Origin: Rallus limicola
Lineage: Eukaryota; Chordata; Aves; Gruiformes; Rallidae
Direction of reading: 5' to 3'
Length of the DNA stretch: 64,000 nucleotides
Assembly (NCBI GenBank): GCA_022605955.1
Contig: JAKCOZ010000010.1
Coordinates: 1,550,001-1,614,000, forward strand
Shown piece by piece: positions 44,301-51,914 of the stretch (within the stretch, counting starts at the first letter, position 1; every line of letters begins with the position of its first letter). The notes below the pieces were generated by a model. It was not told the origin of the DNA, did not search any database, and saw only the letters and a list, made by a program, of their open reading frames with translations. The translations under genes were made by a program, and so were the position numbers.

Positions 44301-47300
44301 ACAGGCCCCCTGATCAGGAGGAGCAAGGTGACAGTGCATTCTACAAGCAGCTAGAAGTAGCCTCAAGATCCCAGGCGCTGGTCCTTGTGGGGGACTTCAA
44401 TTACACAGATATTTGCTGGGCAAGTGACATGGCCAGTTGTATGCAATCCAGACAATTTCTGCAGTGTGTTGAAGACAATTTCCTGCTACAGATGGCACAG
44501 GAACCTACAAGGGGAGGGCTGGACCTTGTTTTAACAAACAAGGATGGGTTCATTATGGAAGTGAAGGTCAGGGGCAGCTTGGAACCATGAAATGGTAGAG
44601 TTCAAAGCAAGCCAAAAAGTAGGATAGCTACCCTGAATTTTAAAAGAGCTAACTTTGATCTCCTACACAACTTAATAGGAGCTATCCCATGGGCTACGTT
44701 GTTAGAAAGTAAGGGAGCCTCTGAGAGCTGGCTAGCATTTAAACAGCACTTCTTCCAAGCACAGGACTGGTGCATCCCTTTGAGCAAGAGATCAGGAAAG
44801 AGAAGCAGAAGACCTGTGTGGATGAGCAGGGAACTCATGAGTAAATTCAAAAGGAAGCAGAAGATCTATGAACTGTGGAAAAAGGGTCTGAGCACCTGGG
44901 AAGAATACAGGAAAGTTGTCAGGGTCTTTAGGGACACGACTAGGAAGGCTAAAGCCCACCTGGAAATGAAACTGGCAAGGGACATAAAGGATAATAAAAA
45001 GGGATTTTTTAGATATGTGGATAGTAAGAGGATGACCAGGGATAATGTGGGTCCCCTGCTGAATGAGGCAGGTGTGCTGGTGACAGGGGATGCTGAGAAG
45101 GTGGAGATACTGAATGCCTTCTTTGCTTCGGTCTTCACTTCAAAGGCCCCCCAGGACCCACAGACACTGGAAGAAAGTAAGAGAGCTTCCCTCTGGTTGA
45201 GGTGGGGGTGGTCCAGGAGTGTCTCAAAGGGATTAATGGACATAAATCCATAGGCCTGGATGGGATACACCCACTTGTGCTGAGGGAGCTGGCGGAAGTG
45301 ATTGCTGAGCCGCTCTCTATCATCTTCAATAGATCTTGGAGAACAGAATAGGTGCTTGAAGACTGGAGGATAGCGAATGTCACTCCAGTCTTTAAAAAGG
45401 GCAAGAAGGAGGATCTGAGCAACTATAGGCCAGTCAGCCTCACCTCTGTCCCTGGAAAGGTGTTGGAACAGCTTGTTCTGGATGCCATCTCCAAGCAATT
45501 GGAAGAGAAGAAGGTCATGAGGAGCAGTCAGCATGGATTCACCAAGGGGAGATCGTGCTACACCAATCTCATAGCCTTCTATGATGTCATCATTGGCTGA
45601 GTGGATGGAGGGAGAGCAGTGGATGTCATCTACCTTGACTTCAGCAAGGCTTTTGTCTCTCATGACATCCTGGTAGCAAAGCTGAGAAAGCATGGGATAG
45701 ATGAGTGGACAGTGAGGTGGGTTGAGAACTGGCTGTGGGACGGAGCCAGAGGGTGGTGATCAGTGGAGCAGAGTCTGGCTGGAAACCTGTTATTAGCAGT
45801 GTTCCCCAGGGCTCAGTGTTGGGTCCAGTCCTATTTAGTATCTTCACTGACGACCTTGATGAGGGAATAGCATCCACCCTCAGCAACTACACCAATGATA
45901 CAAAGCTGGGAGGAGTGGCTGACACGCAGGACACTGCGCTGCCATCCAGCCAGACCTGAACAGGCTGGACAGCTGGGCTGGGAGAAACTAGATGAGATTT
46001 AATAAAAGCAAGTGTAGAGTCTTGCACCTGGGAAGGAATAACCATTCATATCAGTACAGGCTGGGGGATGACCTGCTGGAGAAGAGCTCTGTGGAGAAGG
46101 ACCTGGGGGTCCTGGTTGATGATAGGTTGGCCATGAGCCAGCAGTGTGCCCTGGTGGCTAAGAGAGCCAATGGGATCCTGGGGAGCATCAGGGGGAGTGT
46201 GGCCAGCAGGTCGAAGGAAGTGATCCTCCCCCTCTACTGTGCCCTGGTCAGGCCCCACCTGGAGTACTGTGTCCAGTTCTGGGCTCCCTGATATAAAAAA
46301 GACAGGGATCTCCTGGAGAGAGTCCAGAAGAGGGCTAGAGAGATGATTAAGGGCCTGGAGCATCTCCCCTGTGAGGAAAGGCTGAGTAAGCTGGGACTGT
46401 TCAGCCTTGAGAAGAGAAGACTAAGGGGGGACCTAATTAAAGTCTATAATTATCTTAAGCAGGGGATGCAGGGGGAATTGGCCAGCCCCTTTTCAGTGGT
46501 CTGTGGAGACAGGACAAGGGGCAATGGCTGTAAGCTGGAGCACGGGAAGTTCCGCACCAACATACGGAAGAACTTTTACACAGTGAGGGTGACAGAGCCC
46601 TGGCACAGGCTGCCCAGGGGGGTGGTGGAGTCTCCTTCTCTGGAGATTTTCAAGACCTGTCTGGACGCCTGTCTGTGCAATATGAGCTAGGGAGCTGCTT
46701 TGGCAGGGGAGTTGGACTCGATGATCTCTTGAGGTCCTTTCCAACCCCTGTGATTCTGTGATAATATACAACCCTTCGTATTCTGTGACTGCACAAAGAA
46801 AGTACACTTGGAGTAAAATTTATAGCACTCAAAAGGAATTTTTCCACAGTCACAAAGGGACTTAGCGCCTTTGTGCAAAGTCTAAGAGAACAACAGGAAC
46901 AGCTATGTAAGGCACACACAAAACAAAACTTGGGGGAAAAAAAAAGGGATCCATTTGGGGCTTCTTATAATCTTTCAGAAGTTGTTCTCTTACTCCGCCC
47001 ATCAACAGTTGTCAAGCTTCAGGGTTTATCAGGCCAATTAAGTTGTATTTAACACTAGAAAGAGAGGTATGTTATGGAAGTCAACCATACCTTTGGATTA
47101 AGCTTGGCAAGGTCATATCTCTTCTCAGAGAGGTTTAACACCTGTCCAGGGAGAAAAAAAAAATATCAACAATCAAGAATTCATAATCTATGTAGCAAAC
47201 AGCTGGTTTTGAAACACGTGATAAACACATGAAGCTACAGAGAAACCTGAAGGCTTCAGGTTTGCCCACTGTTTTATTAATCTAAGTTAACATTGGAAGT

Positions 47301-50300
47301 CAGGAAGCACTAGTAAACGTATTTTAGGTATTCGGTCACTGAGACAATGAAACTAAGGATCAAACTAAATGCACATTTTGAAAAGGGACAATTAAAATTC
47401 TGCTGTGCCTAATTTATTTCAGATGGGTATATCTTAGTCAGAGAGACCTGGGCACCATGCAATATAACTGCATAGCATAAGAATTAACAAAGAAAAGCCT
47501 GTGAGGATGGTACAGCCATATGTATTTGAATTTGAGTACCTGACAAAATACTGGTCTGTCTAAACTTCATGGGGAATACATGGCACAGCTGTTTAACTAT
47601 AGCTAAGCCTGTGAGATCTCCCAACTCTTCTGTTAACCCATTAGTTATCACACACTTAGTGCTTAATAAGGAACAGTTAAGGAGACAGACTGTTAAATGA
47701 ACAAAAATAAAAATAAAAAAATGAAGCTGTGTATACAAGTATATGTAACTCTTTCATTAGGAAGTACTTATTCTAAATTAGGATCAGTGAATAACAGAAA
47801 AGCTAAAATATCAATACTCCACAACTGAACCAATGCTACTGAGGCAGGTTCTCTTTCATAGTGTGGCTACTTCACATCACAATGATAATAATAATTGAAA
47901 AAGTCTTGTTACATTGCCCCAATGGGATAAATAAACCATAAATATGAAAAACATCAAACATGAGAGACAAGTCCATTTCAACGTTTACTACTACCCCTGG
48001 GCAATTTAAGAAGCATTTTCTAAGAGTGTATGATTCCATTTGGCATTAACCAGCACTCTCACCAGGAGTCTCAGCAAAGAAGCCAGGAACTGCCCAGGCT
48101 ATAGAAACGACATCATTTCACAGCAGTTGAATGTACAACGCTGTCATCAATCCCACAGTGGAAGCAGGAAGACGTTATACCTTCTTTACGGAAAAGTGCA
48201 CTTTTTGAGCAAGAAATTCACCCAGACAAAGAGGAAAACCCCAAGTTAACAAGATACTCAAGAAAACAGCTTATATTTTAAGCTGCATAATGTTCTGGAA
48301 TCACACATGAAGGGTATACACCACTTTCATTGACCTCAACCTCCTCCAAAAAAACATCAAACACCTTTATATGATGATGAACATCATCTGTATTCCAATA
48401 TATTTTTCCATTTTAACCAGATCTGCTAAAGAGCTAAATGGTAATCAAAGAATATTTTGTATCAGGAAGATCCTTCCAGAAATACCAACTGCAATTTACC
48501 AGCAACAAACCCAGAAATGTCTTATAAAATAAATCACAAAAAAAAATAAATCTGTCATTTCCTATGAATCTCAATATTTAGTGGAGAGCTGAGTTTCTCA
48601 CTGAAGAATTCTTAAAATGACTGTTGGAAGATATGGTAAGAGATCAATTAAAATTTTCCACAGGAAAAAAAGGTGCTATTTGTTAAGAACATTTTCTATT
48701 GATCTTTCTTACTGCATTCATATGTGAGATCAGTTTAACATTTCTTTGTGTCAAGATGTGGCCCTGCTCATTATGGGTATTTTTCACTGCTGGATCAGAA
48801 GGCAAACTCAAAGAAGCCAAAGTACCTAAATCCTCACCAAGCTATAAAAATACTCCAAAATACTCCAGGAGTTCTATCAGCACAGAACAGAAACCAAATG
48901 GTACAGGAACTAATATTTTACATACAACAATAAAACAAGAGGTCACAGAAGTCTTTCAAGATATGCTGTAAACAGGTCTCTGTGGAAGATTATCTGCATC
49001 CTTTCTATCTCCTTTTTTGCATATCCTAAGACTACTTTCTGATGTTTTGGTACAATAAAGAGAAGCACTATCCTTTATAGTTCTATGAAATTTAAATGAT
49101 TTTGCACTAAATTTTAGGACCATACCTAAAGAATAAAAATGAAGATAAAAAAAGTGGAAGGTGGGGGGAAAACCAGCAGAGAAGAAACATCCCTCTCCCA
49201 CTTCAAGTATCATTTAATCTTGAACTGGGAAGTAATTTGTACTATGAATTTTTTTCTGCTGAATGCTCAGCAACGCCAGAGAACAAAAATTATGGAGTTG
49301 TAGAAGAGACCTTCATGAAGATACTAAAAGCTCTTAGATTTCACTTGCTCCTTAATCAGATAACCAGAAATACAAAATCTCATGCCAAAGATCAGAAGCA
49401 AATAGCATGTGTCTGGCAGTTTCAGAAAGCGAGAGAAGGACTGTGGTCATACAACACAAGGTACTGACTGGGAAACTATTCACCAGCCTACAGCCTGTTC
49501 CAAGGAGAAGAAATTGGAAAAACAGGCAGGTAAAACTCTTCTCCTAGGTGGGACCAAACTTGAAGGCTGAAAATAGCGGTAACTGTGTGTTGCGTAAAGA
49601 GCAGGGCAAAGAGGAAGGCGACCAAAACAAGCTAAAATTAACTAATAGTTCCAACTAGTAAAGCAACAGCAACACACAAGGATTAGCCTATAATTTACAT
49701 ATACAAGACCTAGAAAATACATAGCAGTTATATTAGTCTAACCTACTAATGAATATGTATATGCTAAGATTGTAGTGTAGCCACTGAAATACTTTTATAA
49801 ATTGTAGCAGTGGGATTTGGTTTTGTGCATTATTTTTAATTTTTAAAAAAAAAAAAGTGACCATGACTTTAGAAAACAGTATTTCCTGTCAGACAGTATT
49901 CCTTTGGACATTAACTAGTATTCATCAGCTGTTCTGTATGCTCCTATGCAGATACCTCTTTAACAAGTGAGCTAATTCAGAATACTTTACTCCTCAAATA
50001 ACTTGATTACCTTTCAGTTACAAAGATGATAACTGGAGCACATTAATAGAGCAGAATACAGAAATACAGTCATTTACTCATCACTACTCTAAATCAACCT
50101 CAAGAGAACTGTTTTGACAACCATAAGTAACAAACAATACATAAAACCCTGTGAAAAGAACCCATACATATTCATCTGTTTAAACACCAAAACATTCAGT
50201 TTTAGGAAATGTGCATAAAAGCAAACAAATGAGTTTATAATGGATTTTTTTTCTGTTAAATGCTAAAAATATCTAAACAATTGAGCATTATTTCTCTCCC

Positions 50301-51892
50301 AGAACTGCAATGAATGGCAAACCCAGACAAAACAGCAAAACAAATACATTACTGATGAAGTTGATAAAAAAGATAATATAACAGTGATTTTTTTTTTCCA
50401 AACTGAGTTCTTGAGATGACACAGCAATTGTGTCATTTAAACTGGGTTTTGGTTTTTTTTGCTTTCTGATCAATATTTTCACTCTGTATTTTGAAAATAC
50501 TGGTTTAAAATCAGCATTCACTTCAAATCAAGCCTTAGAATCTTGGAATAACATACATTCCTTTGTAACCAAAAGACAATTTTATTAGGAAGTAAATGAA
50601 TTCTTTCCTTTAAACCTCCTTACTATGAAATATTTGGGTTTTCAAATAAACATGTGATGCAGAAAGAATCTGTTAAAGAAAATTTGCTGCATGAAAGCAA
50701 ATATACCAATGCACTACTGTTTCTCAGCCACTTTAAATTTTGTACCTGTATTATGGAATGTTTTATTTCTCATTTGTTTCATTTCTCTAATACAGAGATT
50801 CTTAATGTATGATTAATGTAGAATAGTAATAACCTAAAGATGAAAGAAAATGGCCTTAGGTTGCATTTAGATATAGATGTAGTGCTGAGGGACATGGTTT
50901 AGTGGTGGACATAGTAATCTTAGGTTTATGGTTGGACTATATAATCTTAAGGGTCTTTTACAATCTGTATGATTCTATAATTCATATTCTATGATTGAAG
51001 AAGTCTTCTGCTATTTATTTTACGTAAAAGCTTGTTATTGTAATAGCCACTTTATACTGTGTCTCACAGAATCTTGCTGGACAAAATGTCCAGCACACAA
51101 CTAGACAAAGCCATGTGTTAGGTGGGCAACTGGCTGACAGGTCAGGCCCAGAGGGTGATGGTAAATGGGGTTACATCTGGCTGGTGGCTAGTCACTAGTG
51201 GGGTTCCCCAGGGATCCATTTTAGGCCCAGTTGTTTTTAACGTTTTCATAAATGACCTGGACACAGGACTAGACAGCGCATATGACATCAAACTGGAGGC
51301 ACTCTTGACTCCGCTGAGGGTGAAGAAGCCTTGCAAAGAGGTCTGGATAGATCAGAGAACTGGACAATCACCAACAGTATGAAGTTTAACAAGGGCAAGT
51401 GCTGGATTTTGCACCTGGGAAGGCGCAACCCCGGCTACATATAAAGACTAGGGGTGAAAGGGGCTGGAGGGGAAGTCTTACGAGGAAAGGCTGAAGCCCC
51501 TTGGTTCGTTCAGCCTGTAGAAAAGGAGGCTGAGGGGAGACCTCACTGCAGTCTACAGCTTCCTAATGAAGGGGAGGCAAAGGGGTCAGGGGCCAATCTA
51601 ATATCTGTCCTTGCCTAACAGCTTAAAACACTACTGAAAAAGAAGCTTTAGAGGAGTGACTTTTAGTTTGTAATGTACATGTGGACCTACACATGGTCTT
51701 CCTGCAAAAGATGCTGCATCACAAAATACCAGGTATACATACCAAGTAATTATCTCCATGTTTGGATTTGAGCATTCGGGTTACATCTTGTAGATTGTGA
51801 AGGTAAGTTTCCTCAGAACAGCTAGCAGGGAAGGACACAGCGATGATCCGCTCTGTGATGTAAGTGAGGTCAAGTTCATAGCCTTCCTCCAT
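4132..51892 (-). CDS. TNS3: Tensin-3, N-terminal 761 residues (12 coding exons, partial gene)
   Basis: Tensin-3 is a cytoplasmic adaptor of focal and fibrillar adhesions that links integrin tails, talin and actin. Joining 51892-51743, 47141-47091, 42717-42595, 41062-40998, 38053-37970, 35383-35271, 34173-34113, 33986-33911, 32198-32069, 31090-31025, 23864-23760 and 5391-4132 gives one open frame with GT..AG introns and matching phases at every junction. Residues about 1-170 form the PTP-like domain with an intact C-X5-R loop at 107-113. Residues about 172-300 form the C2 domain. Residues 342-761 are a Ser-rich disordered region with a talin-binding helix at about 691-715. TNS3 rather than TNS1 or TNS2 is chosen because the large exon and the Cys-containing loop match tensin-3 as I know it; TNS1 has Asn in place of that Cys. 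The SH2 and PTB exons lie beyond position 1. Paralogue choice is from recall, not a search. Confidence 0.95.
17726..17800 (+). mobile_element. LTR 3' end scrap
   Basis: The stretch AGCCTCTCAATATATATTTT then CTCCCCTGCTGAAAAGG and CATCTGGCCTCCAGCCAAGG ending in CACCACA is closely similar to the reverse complement of 2496-2605. It is therefore a truncated member of the same LTR family, in plus orientation. A GA-rich run (17698-17728) lies directly before it. Confidence 0.6.
21532..21549. repeat. Poly(A) run
   Basis: An uninterrupted A tract of about 18 bases. No recognisable retroposon body precedes it. Confidence 0.9.
21910..22358 (-). mobile_element. CR1 LINE 3' fragment, minus strand
   Basis: On the minus strand the segment encodes and contains familiar CR1 3' sequence: near 22240-22330, GAGGGCTGGAGCACCTCTCC and GACAGGCTGAGAGAGTTGGG; then the region of GGTGAGACCCTGACACAGGT and GGCAACCTGTTCTAGTGGAG. 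It matches the C-terminal end of ORF2 plus part of the 3' UTR. The terminal ATTCTGTG repeat is not visible, so the very end is lost or diverged. Confidence 0.85.
22628..22655. repeat. Short tandem repeat, 9-base unit
   Basis: Three tandem copies of CCAATCTAT, the last imperfect (CCAATCAATC). No gene or element is attached to it. Confidence 0.8.
23760..23864 (-). CDS. TNS3: TNS3 coding exon 11 (residues 307-342)
   Basis: It encodes [20 protein letters not shown] and then ENMSPDGE, the segment just after the C2 domain that is shared by tensins. The exon is 105 bases. The acceptor TTTTAG ends at 23865 and the donor GTGAGT starts at 23759. Its first two bases finish a Gly codon from exon 10, and its last base starts the Val codon finished at 5391. 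Confidence 0.94.
24690..25000 (-). mobile_element. ERVL-like 3' LTR
   Basis: It aligns by eye with the 29.64-30.03 kb LTR over the block containing TTTTCCACACCAG and CCCCAAGCAG..AGC.CAGGTGAGC (minus strand). The retroviral TATA box is clearest here. The end of the LTR near 24690 is diverged, and the CA terminus is not plain. Confidence 0.65.
24854..24868 (-). promoter_or_regulatory. LTR TATA box
   Basis: The minus strand reads CCCCTATAAAAGGGG, a textbook TATA element inside the LTR, with TATAAAA at 24864-24858. The other two copies of the LTR have lost it (CCTCATCAAAGGGG near 29.92 kb and CCATGAAAGGGG near 2.77 kb). It supports the minus orientation. Confidence 0.65.
25140..26082 (-). pseudogene. 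ERVL-like integrase remnant
   Basis: Integrase inserts the retroviral DNA copy into host DNA. The N-terminal zinc finger is visible as HDMSGHQ and later HDCEAC (about 25.95-25.83 kb), an HHCC pattern. The catalytic core begins at AWQIDYIS (first Asp at about 25.74 kb), has SDNGPHF (second Asp at about 25.57 kb) and KIERYNG (Glu at about 25.46 kb). A frameshift falls just after the second Asp, so the three catalytic residues are no longer in one frame. The C-terminal domain ends in [13 protein letters not shown] and WWVMRKN near 25.15 kb. Confidence 0.85.
26052..26820 (-). pseudogene. ERVL-like RNase H remnant
   Basis: RNase H removes the RNA of the RNA-DNA hybrid during reverse transcription. 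The block [17 protein letters not shown] is recognisable, but the first catalytic Asp is replaced by Asn (TNGS at 26429-26418 where TDGS is usual). [19 protein letters not shown] follows near 26.25 kb and keeps its Asp. Stops and shifts separate the pieces. Confidence 0.8.
26820..27702 (-). pseudogene. ERVL-like reverse transcriptase remnant
   Basis: The fingers and palm read [20 protein letters not shown] then VDYRGLNEV and [12 protein letters not shown] (27.70-27.43 kb). The catalytic Y-x-D-D motif reads YIAD at 27324-27313, so its first Asp is lost. The thumb and connection follow ([18 protein letters not shown] near 27.0-26.9 kb). The frame changes at least twice between these blocks. Confidence 0.85.
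27950..28240 (-). pseudogene. ERVL-like protease remnant
   Basis: The minus strand reads [18 protein letters not shown] at about 28.14-28.08 kb. It contains the aspartic protease active-site signature DTGA at 28127-28116, which is intact although the reverse transcriptase and RNase H active sites are not. The rest of the domain is only partly open, and its borders are set by the neighbouring reverse transcriptase and gag-like sequence. Confidence 0.6.
28236..29168 (-). pseudogene. Putative gag-region remnant of the ERVL-like provirus
   Basis: Two open segments (29168-28788, 126 codons; 28526-28236, 96 codons) lie between the 5' LTR and the protease. The first is Thr, Pro and Ala rich (for example [20 protein letters not shown]). 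I see no major homology region or zinc knuckle, so a capsid identity is inferred from position only. At about 1 kb the space is short for a whole gag gene, which suggests an internal deletion. Confidence 0.45.
28838..29060. repeat. Imperfect tandem repeat of about 114 bases in the proviral leader
   Basis: Two units start with CAGTAGCT at 28838 and 28952. Both continue through TCAGCTA (CAG or TAG), a GGGTTG/GGGTTTG step, CCATAGTGTTAG or CCACAGTGTCTG, and AGGGGTTGGAAG or AGGGGTTAGAAC. They differ at many positions, so the duplication is old. The coding reading across it gives the Thr/Pro/Ala-rich segment of the gag-region remnant. Confidence 0.65.
29642..30030 (-). mobile_element. ERVL-like 5' LTR
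   Basis: On the plus strand it opens TGTGGTGGTTCAACCCC at 29642, the reverse complement of an LTR 3' terminus ending in CACCACA. It shares the GGTGTGGAAAA..GGGCAACTTGG and CTCACCTG blocks with the LTR at 24.9 kb. A CA dinucleotide run lies at 29789-29802. A primer-binding site is expected just below 29642 on the minus strand; the sequence there (GTCACCCAGAGTGGGG) is not one I can assign to a tRNA. Confidence 0.7.
30255..30672 (+). mobile_element. CR1 LINE 3' fragment, plus strand
   Basis: It runs from TACTGTGTCCAGTTTTGAGC through GTGAGGAAAGGCTGAGG to a tip with ACTCTATGATTCTATAAT, the CR1 3' repeat. Internally it carries the line TGGAGGTTTTCAAGATTTGA, typical of the ORF2 end. It abuts the outer edge of the proviral 5' LTR. 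Confidence 0.85.
31025..31090 (-). CDS. TNS3: TNS3 coding exon 10 (C2 domain end, residues 285-307)
   Basis: It encodes [20 protein letters not shown] then IQ, the last C2 strands. The exon is 66 bases with split codons at both ends. The acceptor ATCAG ends at 31091 and the donor GTGAGT starts at 31024. The next intron in transcript order holds the ERVL-like provirus. Confidence 0.94.
31091..32068 (-). other. TNS3 intron of 1.0 kb
   Basis: Nothing beyond intron sequence is seen except a CA-rich simple stretch at about 32005-32034. Confidence 0.6.
32069..32198 (-). CDS. TNS3: TNS3 coding exon 9 (C2 domain, residues 242-285)
   Basis: It encodes [20 protein letters not shown] and continues through [18 protein letters not shown], the core of the C2 domain. 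The exon is 130 bases, phase 0 at the start and one base into the next codon at the end. The acceptor CTCTAG ends at 32199 and the donor GTGCTT starts at 32068. Confidence 0.94.
32199..33910 (-). other. TNS3 intron of 1.7 kb
   Basis: AT-rich intron sequence. No element, RNA gene or extra exon was recognised. Confidence 0.6.
33911..33986 (-). CDS. TNS3: TNS3 coding exon 8 (C2 domain, residues 216-241)
   Basis: It encodes [18 protein letters not shown] then LLKGDIM, a C2 strand pair. The exon is 76 bases and is separated from exon 7 by only 126 bases. The acceptor is TTAAG, a weaker match than its neighbours because AAG replaces CAG or TAG. The donor GTAAGT starts at 33910. Confidence 0.93.
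34113..34173 (-). CDS. TNS3: TNS3 coding exon 7 (C2 domain, residues 196-216)
   Basis: It encodes [19 protein letters not shown], the first strand region of the C2 domain, and is 61 bases long with split codons at both ends. The acceptor TTTCAG ends at 34174 and the donor GTAAGT starts at 34112. Confidence 0.94.
34174..35270 (-). other. TNS3 intron of 1.1 kb
   Basis: AT-rich intron sequence. The open frames at 34.4-34.75 kb are hydrophobic low-complexity readings of A/T runs, not genes. Confidence 0.6.
35271..35383 (-). CDS. TNS3: TNS3 coding exon 6 (PTP/C2 boundary, residues 158-196)
   Basis: It encodes [19 protein letters not shown] and continues to FDAGG, the junction of the PTP-like and C2 domains that is strongly kept among tensins and PTEN-like proteins. 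The exon is 113 bases. The acceptor TTTTAG ends at 35384 and the donor GTAAAC starts at 35270. Confidence 0.94.
35384..37969 (-). other. TNS3 intron of 2.6 kb
   Basis: No transposable element body was recognised. A very short TGTGGTGGTTTAA match to the LTR end occurs at about 36213, too short to call. The AT-rich stretch 36.42-36.75 kb is low in simple repeats and could be compared across birds. Confidence 0.55.
37970..38053 (-). CDS. TNS3: TNS3 coding exon 5 (PTP-like domain, residues 130-158)
   Basis: The exon encodes [17 protein letters not shown] and continues to PSQR, the last helices of the PTP-like domain. It is 84 bases long: one base finishing Ser130, 27 codons, and two bases of Arg158. 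The acceptor TGACAG ends at 38054 and the donor GTATTT starts at 37969. Confidence 0.94.
38054..40997 (-). other. TNS3 intron of 2.9 kb
   Basis: It carries a CR1 3' tip near its 5' end in transcript order (40.74-40.86 kb). Nothing else is recognised. Confidence 0.6.
40738..40860 (-). mobile_element. CR1 LINE 3' tip, minus strand
   Basis: The plus strand reads AAATCACTGAATACCTCAGA, then GGGACCTCAGGGTGTCATCT and AGTCCAACCTCCTGCTGAAA. This is the reverse complement of the conserved CR1 end. It lies about 140 bases past the donor of exon 4. Confidence 0.75.
40998..41062 (-). CDS. TNS3: TNS3 coding exon 4 (phosphatase loop, residues 109-129)
   Basis: The exon starts GGKGRIG and so completes the C-X5-R loop begun in the previous exon, with the Arg at residue 113. 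It continues [14 protein letters not shown] and ends with two bases of a Ser codon. The acceptor is TACAG before 41062 and the donor GTAAGT starts at 40997. Confidence 0.94.
41063..42594 (-). other. TNS3 intron of 1.5 kb splitting the phosphatase loop
   Basis: The intron separates HCK from GGKGR of the C-X5-R loop. No element or RNA gene was recognised in it. Confidence 0.65.
42595..42717 (-). CDS. TNS3: TNS3 coding exon 3 (PTP-like domain, residues 68-108)
   Basis: The exon holds 41 codons, beginning [14 protein letters not shown] and ending VVVIHCK. It carries the phosphatase-loop cysteine (residue 107). The acceptor TTTCAG precedes 42717 and the donor GTAAGT starts at 42594. Both ends are phase 0. 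The nearly complete CR1 at 43.6-46.8 kb lies in the intron before this exon in transcript order. Confidence 0.95.
43960..44590 (+). pseudogene. CR1 ORF2 endonuclease domain, broken
   Basis: An APE-type endonuclease nicks target DNA for CR1 insertion. Recognisable blocks are [53 protein letters not shown] and [17 protein letters not shown] stop at 44081-44083 interrupts the block just after the catalytic-Glu motif ITET. A second stop (TGA at 44588) closes the frame at GSLEP before the linker to the reverse transcriptase. Confidence 0.88.
44699..46291 (+). pseudogene. CR1 ORF2 reverse transcriptase, broken
   Basis: Blocks in order: [20 protein letters not shown], then after a frameshift [20 protein letters not shown] and [62 protein letters not shown] and finally [10 protein letters not shown]. 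Stops occur at 45349-45351 and 45598-45600. The active-site motif, usually F/Y-A-D-D, reads YTND at 45888-45899, so the first Asp of the pair is lost. The thumb region follows ([19 protein letters not shown]). Confidence 0.88.
47091..47141 (-). CDS. TNS3: TNS3 coding exon 2 (51-base exon, residues 51-67)
   Basis: The exon encodes exactly 17 codons ([17 protein letters not shown]), part of the PTP-like fold. The acceptor is GGACAG before 47141 and the donor is GTATGG from 47090. Both ends are phase 0, so skipping it would leave the frame intact but shorten the domain. Confidence 0.93.
50868..50995 (+). mobile_element. CR1 LINE 3' tip
   Basis: It reads GTGCTGAGGGACATGGTTTA, GTGGTGGACATAGTAATCTT and ends with ATGATTCTATAATTCATATT and CTATGATTG. 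These are the CR1 3' UTR and terminal repeat in plus orientation. Confidence 0.85.
51065..51620 (+). mobile_element. CR1 LINE ORF2 fragment with internal deletion
   Basis: The first part encodes [20 protein letters not shown] and [20 protein letters not shown], the reverse transcriptase palm. The catalytic box, usually FADDTKLGG, is degraded to AYDIKLEA. After HLGRRNP (about 51.43 kb) the sequence jumps to the C-terminal block TTACGAGGAAAGGCTGAAGC, which shows an internal deletion. The 3' UTR is missing. It ends about 125 bases from the donor of the TNS3 start-codon exon. Confidence 0.82.
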
Positions 51893-51914
51893 GATGTGAT
51901 CAAAGTCTGCACTT
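51743..51914 (-). CDS. TNS3: TNS3 first recognised coding exon (start codon exon)
   Basis: The ATG is at 51892-51890 and opens a 50-residue stretch starting [16 protein letters not shown], the usual N-terminus of tensin-3. The acceptor CAG ends at 51915 and the donor GTATGT starts at 51742. The 22 bases between the acceptor and the ATG contain no stop in this frame, so the reading frame stays open into an upstream exon and a longer N-terminus is possible. A CR1 fragment ends only about 125 bases past the donor. Confidence 0.93.

Larger units (their letters stand above)
43570..46770 (+). mobile_element. Nearly complete CR1 LINE, inactive
   Basis: CR1 is the main avian non-LTR retrotransposon. 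This copy begins in the region before ORF2 (CAGGGCTCACCTGTCCCCAA, then TTTAAACTAGTTAGGAAGGG at 43717-43736), passes through endonuclease, reverse transcriptase and a C-terminal segment, and ends in a 3' UTR with GGTTGG-type text, AGTTGGACTCGATGATCTCT, and the tip TGTGATTCTGTGATA at about 46.76 kb. Length is about 3.2 kb, so only part of the 5' region is missing. Stops and shifts throughout make it non-autonomous. It is antisense to TNS3. Confidence 0.9.
42718..47090 (-). other. TNS3 intron of 4.4 kb, mostly CR1
   Basis: About three quarters of the intron is the CR1 copy at 43.57-46.77 kb, inserted antisense to TNS3. The rest is AT-rich with nothing recognised. Confidence 0.75.
47142..51742 (-). 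other. TNS3 intron of 4.6 kb
   Basis: It holds two plus-strand CR1 fragments close to the start-codon exon (50.87-51.62 kb). The remainder has scattered open frames of up to 90 codons without splice or family support. A run of A at about 49844-49855 is present. Confidence 0.65.

Noticed and set aside
49237..49467. 76-codon plus-strand frame in the 47.1-51.7 kb intron
   Set aside because: No splice sites or family similarity; antisense to TNS3 in intron sequence.
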